Source: Sphingobium cloacae
GTDB lineage: Bacteria > Pseudomonadota > Alphaproteobacteria > Sphingomonadales > Sphingomonadaceae
Reading direction: 5' to 3'
DNA: 64,000 nucleotides
Assembly (NCBI RefSeq): GCF_002355855.1
Contig: NZ_AP017655.1
Location: 2,199,501-2,263,500 of the forward strand
The translations under genes and the position numbers were made by a program. This document shows positions 19,969 to 27,147 of the stretch, one piece after another. Each line of letters starts with the position of its first letter. The first letter of the stretch is position 1. A model generated the notes under the pieces. It was given only the letters and a program-made list of their open reading frames with translations. It was not told the origin of the DNA and did no database searches.

Positions 19969-21342
19969 CTAACCGTCCACATCGCCGAACATGAGCGTCA
20001 TGCCCGTCCTCGGCCGGATGGTGAGGCGGCTGATCGGTTCCGGCTTGAAGCCCCGTGGCACCGACAGGCGGTAACGGCGCAGGACGGCGGCGATCATCGT
20101 CGTCACCTCCTGCTGGGCGAAACCCGCGCCGATGCAGACGCGGGGCCCCCGGCCGAAGGGGAACCATGCCTGTTTCGCCATCTCCGCATTGGCCGGGTCG
20201 TCGAAGCGGTCCGGGTCGAAGCCATGGGGACAGGCCCAATGATCCTTGTTGCGCTGCGTGAGCCAGGGGGCGACGACCAGCATCGCGCCCTGCTCCAGAT
20301 GCTTGTCGCGCATGTCCATGGGACAGGGCACCTCGCGCGGGAAGAAGGCGACCGGCGGATAGAGGCGCAGCGTCTCGCGGAAGATGTTCCGCACCTGCCC
20401 CATTTCCTTGAGCATCGCGGCGGTGAGCGGCTCGTCCCCCGCCGCGCGCCGGACCTCCGCGCGGGCGGCGCTCTGGACGTGCGGGCATTCCGCGAGCAGA
20501 TAGAGCGCCCATGTCATCGTGCCCGCCGATGTCTCATGCCCCGCGAGGAAGATCGTGGACACCTGATCCATCACCTGCGCCAAGGTGAAGGGCGCGCCGG
20601 TTTCGGGATGCTTCGCCTCGACCAGCGATTGCAATATGTCGCGATGCGGGGATTCGCCGCGCCGGTGATAGTCGTCGAAACGGGCCTCCACGATAGGCCG
20701 GAACACGGCGTGGATCGCCTCGGCGGGTCTCAGCGACCGCTTCTCGAACCAGCGGGCGGGCAGGCCGTAGAGGCGCAGCATGGAAGCGCTGTGCGCGAGC
20801 CGCTGGAACTGGCCGAACGCTGTGTGGATGATGTTGGAGCGATGCGCGTCCAGCGTCTGCGAAAAGAGCGTGCGGAAGATGATGTCGGCGGCCACATGGG
20901 TCATCATCGGGTCGATGTCGACAGGCTTCGTCCGGTCGGCGGCGTCGATGCGGGCGAGGAAATCGTCCACCGCCGCGGCCATCAGCGGCATGGACCGGTT
21001 GAGCGCGGTATGGGCGAAGGCGGGATTCACCATCGCCCGCTGGCTTTCCCAATCCTCTCCGTTGGCGGAAAAGACGCTGTTGCCGATCAGCGGCTCCAGA
21101 TTGCGGACCAGTTCGCGATGCTTGGGGAAGGCCGTGCCGCCGCGCAATATCCTGTCCACCAGCGGCAGTTCGTTGGCGATGTACATGGTCTGGCCGGGCA
21201 TCCGGATTTCGCCCATCTTCATCGTGTAGCTCTTTTCGAAGAGCACATGGATCCAGCTATGCCAGCCGCGCAGGAACCGCTTGACAAGGCCACGGCGGCT
21301 CTTGGGCGGTTCGGGATAGGGCGGGATGAAGGGGTCCGTCAC
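19969..21342 (-). CDS. cytochrome P450
   Basis: 457 residues with all P450 landmarks: I-helix oxygen-binding motif AGHETSAGT, K-helix ExxR (ETLR), and heme loop FGRGPRVCIG with the Cys ligand. There is no membrane anchor, so it is a soluble bacterial-type monooxygenase that needs redox partners not present nearby. The sequence resembles the CYP4/CYP102-like clan that often hydroxylates fatty acids, but the substrate is inference. It overlaps by four bases the end of the membrane hydrolase gene ahead of it (ATGA), so the two are one operon. Confidence 0.93.
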   Translation of the reverse strand: MTDPFIPPYPEPPKSRRGLVKRFLRGWHSWIHVLFEKSYTMKMGEIRMPGQTMYIANELPLVDRILRGGTAFPKHRELVRNLEPLIGNSVFSANGEDWESQRAMVNPAFAHTALNRSMPLMAAAVDDFLARIDAADRTKPVDIDPMMTHVAADIIFRTLFSQTLDAHRSNIIHTAFGQFQRLAHSASMLRLYGLPARWFEKRSLRPAEAIHAVFRPIVEARFDDYHRRGESPHRDILQSLVEAKHPETGAPFTLAQVMDQVSTIFLAGHETSAGTMTWALYLLAECPHVQSAARAEVRRAAGDEPLTAAMLKEMGQVRNIFRETLRLYPPVAFFPREVPCPMDMRDKHLEQGAMLVVAPWLTQRNKDHWACPHGFDPDRFDDPANAEMAKQAWFPFGRGPRVCIGAGFAQQEVTTMIAAVLRRYRLSVPRGFKPEPISRLTIRPRTGMTLMFGDVDG

Positions 21343-22460
21343 GGGATCGTCCTGAAGGCGGCGATGGCTTCGTCGACGGTGCGGCGGCCCGCGGTCAGGC
21401 TCAGATAGTCGACCGGTGACAGGCGGTCGCCCACGCGCAGATAGTCGAAATGCGCCTCATATTTGTTGGACCAGCCGCCATGGTAGTTTTCCGGCTCGTA
21501 GAAGAGATGAAAGCGCGGCGAAAGCAGATCGACGCGGGCGGCGCATCGGTCCGAGACGAGACGGATCGGATGCACGTCATAATAGGCCGCGCCGTCCGGT
21601 GGGGAGGAGAAGTCGACCAGACGGAAATGTTTGTCGTCCAGCGCCTTCAGGTCGGCATGATACCAGCGGGCGTCCTTGCGGAGCGCGATGACCGGAACGA
21701 CCTGCCCCAGCGTCAGCACGATGAAATTCGCGGGCAGGCCGGGCCGCTTTTCGAGGATGCGGCGCAGGATGCTCATCGCATAGTTGGTGCCGTTGCTGTG
21801 CGAGGCGAAGATCACTTCGTCATAGGGACCGTCCATCTCGGCAAGGATGCGGTCGGCGAAGAGATCCAGCCGGGCGTCCATCTCCGGCCCCGGTCCCTGC
21901 GCGGCGACCGTGTGGTTGTAATACATGAAGCGCAGCAGCCATGGCACGATCAGCTTGTTGAGCAGGCGGCCTGACAGGAGCGCGCTCACCCCTACGCCGC
22001 CAAGAGCCGCTGCCCAGAAAGGCAGGAAGGCCCACAGCAGCAACGCCGTCAGCAGCGCAAGGCCCAGCGGGATGAGGACGGCCAGGACCGGGGGATAGAG
22101 GATGGTGATGACGGGACCGCGCCGGAGTTTCCGCATCCGGCGGAACTGCATGAAGCGGGCGTGCGCGCTGTAGGTGGCGATGGAGCGCCAGGCGAGAAGC
22201 AGCGGGTTCCTGATCCATACCTTGCCGACCAGATCTTCCCAGCGGAGGAACTCATAGTCCGTCTCGACATGCGCCGTCCGGTTGGTGACGGTCCAGATGG
22301 CGGAGGAAGCGGGACCGGAACGGCGCGCGCTCACCTCCACCTGCTCGCCGGACAGGCGCGCATATTTCTCGGCCTGCTCGCGATAAAGCTGGTGATAGAA
22401 ACGCACCCCGCGCGGATCGAAACCGCCAAGGTAAAAGACTTTCCGCTTGAACTTTTCCAT
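21339..22460 (-). CDS. membrane-anchored alpha/beta-hydrolase-like protein
   Basis: 373 residues from the ATG at 22460. Residues about 120-180 form two hydrophobic spans (ITILYPPVLAVLIPLGLALL and the following stretch). The later part carries a serine-hydrolase elbow, SHSNGTNYAMS, and a possible acid/His pair after VDFSSPPDGAAYYD. I know no named family. The frame stays open upstream with an alternative Met, but MEKFKRKVFYLGGFDPRG begins a clean Rossmann-like strand. It is transcribed with the P450 and diverges from the PLA2-like gene by about 20 bases. A lipid or ester substrate would suit it, but this is inference. Confidence 0.7.
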   Translation of the reverse strand: MEKFKRKVFYLGGFDPRGVRFYHQLYREQAEKYARLSGEQVEVSARRSGPASSAIWTVTNRTAHVETDYEFLRWEDLVGKVWIRNPLLLAWRSIATYSAHARFMQFRRMRKLRRGPVITILYPPVLAVLIPLGLALLTALLLWAFLPFWAAALGGVGVSALLSGRLLNKLIVPWLLRFMYYNHTVAAQGPGPEMDARLDLFADRILAEMDGPYDEVIFASHSNGTNYAMSILRRILEKRPGLPANFIVLTLGQVVPVIALRKDARWYHADLKALDDKHFRLVDFSSPPDGAAYYDVHPIRLVSDRCAARVDLLSPRFHLFYEPENYHGGWSNKYEAHFDYLRVGDRLSPVDYLSLTAGRRTVDEAIAAFRTIP

Positions 22461-22481
22461 GGCCCCTGTCCACATCGGGCC

Positions 22482-22775
22482 ATGATGACACCCGAACGCG
22501 ACTACTGCTATTTCATAGACCACCGGAAATACAACCGAAACATCGGCTGCCGGAAGCATGACAACGCCTATGGCATCAACGGAGGCGGTTCGGAACGGGA
22601 CCGCTGGCGGGCGGATTTCGCCTTCTACCGGCATATGAAAAACGAAGGCGATCCGATGGCGATACCCTCCTTGCTCGCCTGCCTCGCCTTTGGCTGGTTC
22701 TGCTGGAATTATCATGCCGGCAAGGGGCTGTGGCGCGGTCAGCTCTTGCGGCGCTTCGTGAAAGCGCCGAAGTGA
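22482..22775 (+). CDS. small phospholipase-A2-like protein
   Basis: 97 residues. The N-terminal half contains [14 protein letters not shown] followed by [10 protein letters not shown]: a Cys, then His-Asp, a Tyr three residues on, and a second Asp 18 residues after the first. That is the layout of the catalytic helices of secreted and prokaryotic phospholipase A2 (CxxHDxxY ... DxxF). A hydrophobic C-terminal segment ([17 protein letters not shown]) could anchor it. There is no signal peptide. The start at 22482 is the first ATG of the frame after the divergent gap. The gene reads away from the membrane hydrolase and ends six bases before kdsA. Enzyme activity has not been shown from sequence. 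Confidence 0.65.
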   Translation: MMTPERDYCYFIDHRKYNRNIGCRKHDNAYGINGGGSERDRWRADFAFYRHMKNEGDPMAIPSLLACLAFGWFCWNYHAGKGLWRGQLLRRFVKAPK

Positions 22776-22780
22776 GCGGG

Positions 22781-23608
22781 ATGACAACAGCCAAGCATGT
22801 TCAGGTGGGTCCGGTGGCGATCGGCAACGACCTGCCCTTCGTCCTGATTTCCGGTCCCTGCCAGATCGAGAGCCGCGACCATGCGCTGTCCATGGCGGAG
22901 GCGTTGAAGAAAGCGGCGGAGAAGGCGGGGGTGCCGTTCGTCTTCAAATCCTCGTTCGACAAGGCGAACCGGACTTCGGTTTCGGGCAGGCGCGGCGTGG
23001 GGATCGACGCGGGGCTGGCGATCCTGGCCGATGTGAAGGCGGCGATGGGCTGCCCGGTGCTGACCGACGTGCATGAGGCCGCGCAGGTGGAGGCGGCGGC
23101 GCAGGCGGTGGACATCCTCCAGATCCCGGCCTTTCTCTGCCGCCAGACGGACCTTCTCGTCGCGGCGGGCAAGACCGGCGCGGTGGTGAATGTGAAGAAG
23201 GGCCAGTTCCTCGCGCCATGGGACATGGCGGCGGTAGCGCAGAAGGTCGCGTCGACCGGGAACGGGCGCATCCTGCTGACCGAGCGGGGGGCGAGTTTCG
23301 GCTACAACACATTGGTGAGCGACATGCGCGCGCTGCCGGTGATGGCGCAGACGGGGTATCCGGTGGTGTTCGATGCGACGCATTCGGTGCAGCAGCCCGG
23401 CGGCCTGGGGTCCGCTTCGGGCGGGCAGCGGGAGTTCGCGCCGGTGCTGGCGCGGAGCGCGGTGGCGGCCGGCGTCGCGGCGGTCTTTGCCGAGGCGCAT
23501 GACGATCCCGACCATGCGCCGTCCGATGGACCGGTGATGCTGCCGCTGGAATGGATGGGGCCGATGCTGGAGCGGTTGAAGGCGATCGACGCGGTGGTGA
23601 AGGGGTGA
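22781..23608 (+). CDS. kdsA: 2-dehydro-3-deoxyphosphooctonate aldolase (KDO-8-P synthase)
   Basis: Makes KDO-8-phosphate from PEP and arabinose-5-phosphate for the LPS inner core. 275 residues. Family signatures: [55 protein letters not shown] and [11 protein letters not shown]. The Cys of GPCQIE suggests the metal-dependent class. The ATG at 22781 lies just after the preceding stop and has GAGCGGG ahead of it. Confidence 0.97.
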   Translation: MTTAKHVQVGPVAIGNDLPFVLISGPCQIESRDHALSMAEALKKAAEKAGVPFVFKSSFDKANRTSVSGRRGVGIDAGLAILADVKAAMGCPVLTDVHEAAQVEAAAQAVDILQIPAFLCRQTDLLVAAGKTGAVVNVKKGQFLAPWDMAAVAQKVASTGNGRILLTERGASFGYNTLVSDMRALPVMAQTGYPVVFDATHSVQQPGGLGSASGGQREFAPVLARSAVAAGVAAVFAEAHDDPDHAPSDGPVMLPLEWMGPMLERLKAIDAVVKG

Positions 23609-23612
23609 ACCT

Positions 23613-23640
23613 TCGCTATCCCATGAACGAGATGGCGAAG
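23613..23640. terminator. hairpin between convergent kdsA and proA
   Basis: CTTCGCTATC and GATGGCGAAG pair over ten positions, including one G-T, across a short loop. It sits in the 86-base gap between the two convergent stops. A second imperfect hairpin (GATTCC...GGAATC) follows. No T run is present, so it may act as a transcript-end stabiliser, not a classical intrinsic terminator. Confidence 0.4.
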
Positions 23641-23694
23641 TGTTGAAGGTCATGGGGAACCGATGTTGGATTCCTATTCCGGGGAACAGGGGAA

Positions 23695-24963
23695 TCAGGG
23701 CCGGGTCTGGCCCGTGCCGCGCACCAGCCATTTATAGGTGGTGAGCCCCTCCAGCGCGACCGGGCCGCGGGCGTGGAGGCGGCCGGTGGAGATGCCGATT
23801 TCCGCGCCGAGGCCAAATTCGCCGCCGTCGGCGAACTGGGTCGAGGCGTTCCACATGACGATGGCGCTGTCGACCGCATTCAGGAAGCGCTCGGCCTTTT
23901 CCGCGTCCCCGGTCACGATGGCGTCGGTGTGGCCGCTGGCATGGGCGGCGATGTGCGCCAAGGCGTCGTCCAGACCGTCGACGATGCGGACCGATGCGAT
24001 GGCATCGAGATATTCGGTGTCCCAATCCTCGTCGCTGGCGGGCGTGACGCGGGGGTCCATCGCCTGCGCCGCCGCGTCGCCGCGCACGGCGCATTGCGCG
24101 TCGAGCAGCGCCTTCACCAGCGCGGGCGCGGCGGGATAGGCACGGTCGATCAGCACCGTTTCGGTCGCGCCGCAAATGCCGGTGCGGCGCATCTTGGCGT
24201 TCACCACCAGCTTTTGCGCCATGTCGGGATCGGCCGCGCCGTCCACATAGCTGTGGTTGATGCCGTCGAGATGCGCGAGCACGGGAACGCGCGCCTCTTC
24301 CTGCACGCGGGCGACGAGGCTCTTGCCGCCGCGCGGCACGATGAGGTCGACGAACTCCGCCGCCTTGAGCAGCGCGCCCACGGCGGCGCGGTCGGTGGTG
24401 GGGACGAGCTGCACCGCGTCGGCGGGCAGGCCCGCGGCGGCGATCCCTTCGGCCATGGCGGCGTGGATGGCGCGGTTGCTCTCCTTCGCCTCGCTGCCGC
24501 CGCGCAGGATCACGGCGTTGCCCGCGCGCAAGCAGAGCGCGGCGGCGTCCGCCGTCACATTGGGGCGGCTTTCATAGATGATGCCGATGACGCCCAGCGG
24601 CACACGGACGCGGGAAAGCTCCATGCCGTTGGGACGCACCTGCCTGTCGATGACGCTGCCCAGCGGATTGTCGAGGCCGGCGACCTGATCGACGCCCGCC
24701 GCCGTCGCCTCCACCCGCGCTTCGTCCAGCTTCAGCCGGTCGAGCATGGCGGGGGACAGGCCGTTGGCGGCGGCATTTTCCATGTCGCGCGCATTGGCGG
24801 CGATGATCTGCGCCGACTGGTCGCGCAGCGCCTGCGCGGCGCGGCGGAGCGCGTCGGCCTTCCGCGCGTCGTCGGCACCGGCGAGCAAGGCGGCGGCACG
24901 GCGCGCGCGCGCGCCCAGCGTGGCGATCAGCATTTCGGGAGTCTGGGTCAGGTCGTTCATCAT
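23695..24963 (-). CDS. proA: gamma-glutamyl phosphate reductase
   Basis: Second enzyme of proline synthesis: reduces glutamyl-5-phosphate to glutamate semialdehyde with NADPH. About 422 residues. The catalytic Cys is in [12 protein letters not shown], and VPRGGKSL and the C-terminal [28 protein letters not shown] are characteristic. The start is one of two adjacent ATGs (24963 or 24960); the longer open frame upstream is not family-like. It converges on kdsA with an 86-base gap that holds hairpins. Confidence 0.96.
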   Translation of the reverse strand: MMNDLTQTPEMLIATLGARARRAAALLAGADDARKADALRRAAQALRDQSAQIIAANARDMENAAANGLSPAMLDRLKLDEARVEATAAGVDQVAGLDNPLGSVIDRQVRPNGMELSRVRVPLGVIGIIYESRPNVTADAAALCLRAGNAVILRGGSEAKESNRAIHAAMAEGIAAAGLPADAVQLVPTTDRAAVGALLKAAEFVDLIVPRGGKSLVARVQEEARVPVLAHLDGINHSYVDGAADPDMAQKLVVNAKMRRTGICGATETVLIDRAYPAAPALVKALLDAQCAVRGDAAAQAMDPRVTPASDEDWDTEYLDAIASVRIVDGLDDALAHIAAHASGHTDAIVTGDAEKAERFLNAVDSAIVMWNASTQFADGGEFGLGAEIGISTGRLHARGPVALEGLTTYKWLVRGTGQTRP

Positions 24964-25179
24964 GAGTCTCGCCACTTTCGTCGGCGAGCCCCTTAGCATG
25001 AAAGCATCGCCCGGCGGAACCCGTGCCATGACGCCATCCAGCCGGAGCCGACGGCCGGATCATGGGTCGCATATGAACCGGCCGCCAGCGGCATGAAGCC
25101 GTCCGCTCCCTACAGGGCCGCCGATGCCGGCGCATATCCCGATCGGGGTATGCGCCTTAAAAATATCATTTCGAATCCG

Positions 25180-26277
25180 TTACATATAAAGCAGGCTGAC
25201 CATGCGCACCAGTTGGGATTCGCGCGTGCATCCGGTCTTTTCATAAATGTTGCGCAGCTGGGCCTTGAGGGTTCCGGCCGAGACGCCGCGCGCCGCCGCG
25301 ATGTGCGGCCGCGACATGCCGGAGGCGAGGCGAACGGCGATGTCGGCCTCGGCGGGCGTGAGTTTATAGCCTTCCATCAACATGTGCGCCTGATACGCCG
25401 TGGAAGGGGCCTTGCGCCCCACCACCAGGGCGCGCGGCGCGAAGGCCATCGCCCAATCGCGGGCAGGCAGGGGATGAAACTCCAGCAGGAGCGCGGGCCC
25501 TTCCCCCTGTTCCAGCAGGACCGGCGGCGCGGGCTGCGCCGGGCGGGCGACGACCGCGCGGATGCCGCGAAGGATGGCGCGGCTTTCCTCCGCCCGTCCG
25601 CTGCACAGCCAGCCGTCGCTGACCCGCGCGCTTCCCGCCAGCAGAAGCGCTTCGGCGCGCGGCGTCATGGCGCGGACCCGGCCGCCCCAGTCCAGCAGCC
25701 AGCAGGCCCGGTCCATCGCCTCGAACGTGCCGTTGAGAAGCGCGAAGCCCTGTTGCTCGATCGCCCGTTGCAGGCGGACCGCGATGCGCGCATGTCCGGC
25801 GAGGCGGGCGAAAAGGTCCCGCTGCTCCTGGCTGGTCCGGCCATCCTTGCGCCCGCGCAGCAGCGCCAGGCCGATCATCGCCCCATCCTCCACCATGAGG
25901 CGGGCATGGCAGCCGTCGGCGATGTCCAGCTCCGCGCAGAGATCGAGATAGTCGCTATTCCCGATCCTCTGCCGGGCGATGTCGTAATGCGCTTCGTGGA
26001 CGATATCGTCGCCGCCCGCCATGGCGTCCGCCATCAGCCGGAAATTGAGTTCGGGCCTGTGCAGCGCCTGCACGTCGGAACGGTCCAGCAGGCCCGGGTC
26101 GATGTCGGTGATCCGGTTGAAGATGGCGCTGTCCGGGCCGAAGCCGACCAGCTGGCCACGGCGCGATCCCGTCGCGGCCGCCATCGCGCCCAGCGCATCG
26201 TCCCAGAGCGGCGGCTCCAGCGCCGCCGCGAGGAAGCGATCCGCCCATTCATCGCCGCCATCGGCGCGCGCCGCCAT
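25180..26277 (-). CDS. LuxR-family transcriptional regulator
   Basis: 365 residues: an unrecognised N-terminal sensory region of about 290 residues, then a C-terminal LuxR helix-turn-helix (KLTPAEADIAVRLASGMSRPHIAAARGVSAGTLKAQLRNIYEKTG; the recognition helix is at SAGTLKAQLRNIY). It probably binds DNA in response to an unknown signal. The frame extends to a TTG at 26316, but the ATG at 26277 has GGGGGAAG five bases ahead and is the better start. The target genes are not obvious; its neighbours are proA and a methyltransferase. Confidence 0.88.
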   Translation of the reverse strand: MAARADGGDEWADRFLAAALEPPLWDDALGAMAAATGSRRGQLVGFGPDSAIFNRITDIDPGLLDRSDVQALHRPELNFRLMADAMAGGDDIVHEAHYDIARQRIGNSDYLDLCAELDIADGCHARLMVEDGAMIGLALLRGRKDGRTSQEQRDLFARLAGHARIAVRLQRAIEQQGFALLNGTFEAMDRACWLLDWGGRVRAMTPRAEALLLAGSARVSDGWLCSGRAEESRAILRGIRAVVARPAQPAPPVLLEQGEGPALLLEFHPLPARDWAMAFAPRALVVGRKAPSTAYQAHMLMEGYKLTPAEADIAVRLASGMSRPHIAAARGVSAGTLKAQLRNIYEKTGCTRESQLVRMVSLLYM

Positions 26278-26366
26278 ATACGCTTCCCCCGCGTCCCTCG
26301 GCGGGAAGGTGGGCAAATATCAGGGAGGAGTCAATGACCTGCCGGTATCCCCGGGAAGGATGGCGA

Positions 26367-27011
26367 TCAGGCCGCCTCCGCCAGCGCTTCCGCCCGCAGC
26401 GCGCGGAAGATGCGGCAGGGGGGGATGTTGCGCCACACCGTCCTTTCCGCGATCTGCGCGAAGATCGGCGCCAGCAGGCGGCGGACATAAGCCGAATATT
26501 GATAGACGAGGAAAGCGCCGCCCGGCCGCAGGGCCGCGGCGGTCTCCGCGCAGATGGCGGGGCCCACCCCGTCGGGAAGCGTGGAAAAGGGAATGCCCGA
26601 AAGGATATAGTCCGCTTCGGAAAAACCGGCTTCCTTGATGAAGCGGCGCACGTCCGCCGCCGATCCATGCACCACGCGCAAGCGCGGATCGACCAGTTCG
26701 GCCTCCAGATAGGCGACGAAATCGAGATTGAGGTCGATGGCGATCAGCCGCGCATCGGGATGCATCCGCCGAAGGATGTCCTGCGTGAAGGTGCCGACGC
26801 CCGGCCCATATTCGACGAACAGGCGCGTCCGGTCCCAATCCACCTCGTCCAGCATCGCGTCCACCAGCGCCTGCGTCGAGGGGATGACGGACCCTATCAT
26901 GCCCGGATGCTTCACGAACTGGCGGAAGAACATCCCCCATTGCCGCATGAACCTGCCCCATCCTGCGGGGCGCGCGCCATCATGATCTTTCTTCAGCGGG
27001 ATGGTGGCCAT
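26367..27011 (-). CDS. SAM-dependent methyltransferase, PmtA-like
   Basis: 214 residues from the ATG at 27011. The SAM-binding motif I is EYGPGVGTFT, followed by the acidic DLNLDF strand and the SGIPFSTLP segment. The length and the N-terminal FFRQFVKHPGMIGSVIPSTQALV match the phospholipid N-methyltransferase (PmtA) and ribosomal RNA adenine-dimethylase-like group. It is likely to methylate phosphatidylethanolamine, but the substrate is inferred. The gene stands alone on the minus strand behind cdc48, with repeated TTGCAA sites ahead of it. Confidence 0.8.
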   Translation of the reverse strand: MATIPLKKDHDGARPAGWGRFMRQWGMFFRQFVKHPGMIGSVIPSTQALVDAMLDEVDWDRTRLFVEYGPGVGTFTQDILRRMHPDARLIAIDLNLDFVAYLEAELVDPRLRVVHGSAADVRRFIKEAGFSEADYILSGIPFSTLPDGVGPAICAETAAALRPGGAFLVYQYSAYVRRLLAPIFAQIAERTVWRNIPPCRIFRALRAEALAEAA

Positions 27012-27046
27012 CAATTATTCGCCCCGTGCTTGTTTCGGTCCAGCGG

Positions 27047-27083
27047 TTGCAAATCCTGCCGCCGCTTGCAAGCGGCTTTGCAA
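27047..27083. promoter_or_regulatory. three TTGCAA boxes and a 16-base palindrome ahead of the methyltransferase
   Basis: TTGCAA, itself palindromic, occurs at 27047, 27066 and 27078. The middle one is the centre of a perfect palindrome GCCGCTTGCAAGCGGC (27061-27076). All lie between cdc48 and the methyltransferase start at 27011. This could be a protein-binding site for regulating the methyltransferase; no partner is known. Confidence 0.4.
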
Positions 27084-27102
27084 TATCCGCCCCGTCAACG
27101 CA

Positions 27103-27133
27103 CGGGCGGCGGGATGAGTTCACCCGCCGCCCG
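27103..27133. terminator. strong GC hairpin after the CDC48 gene
   Basis: CGGGCGGCGGG and CCCGCCGCCCG form a perfect 11-bp stem around a nine-base loop. It lies 15 bases above the CDC48 stop codon, in the gap before it in coordinate order but upstream of it on the map of the methyltransferase transcript. No T run follows on either strand, so termination is uncertain. Confidence 0.35.
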
Positions 27134-27147
27134 CAGCTTTCGCGCGG

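Noticed and set aside
26278..26316. TTG start for the LuxR-type regulator
   Set aside because: No ribosome site in the right orientation; the ATG at 26277 has GGGGGAAG.
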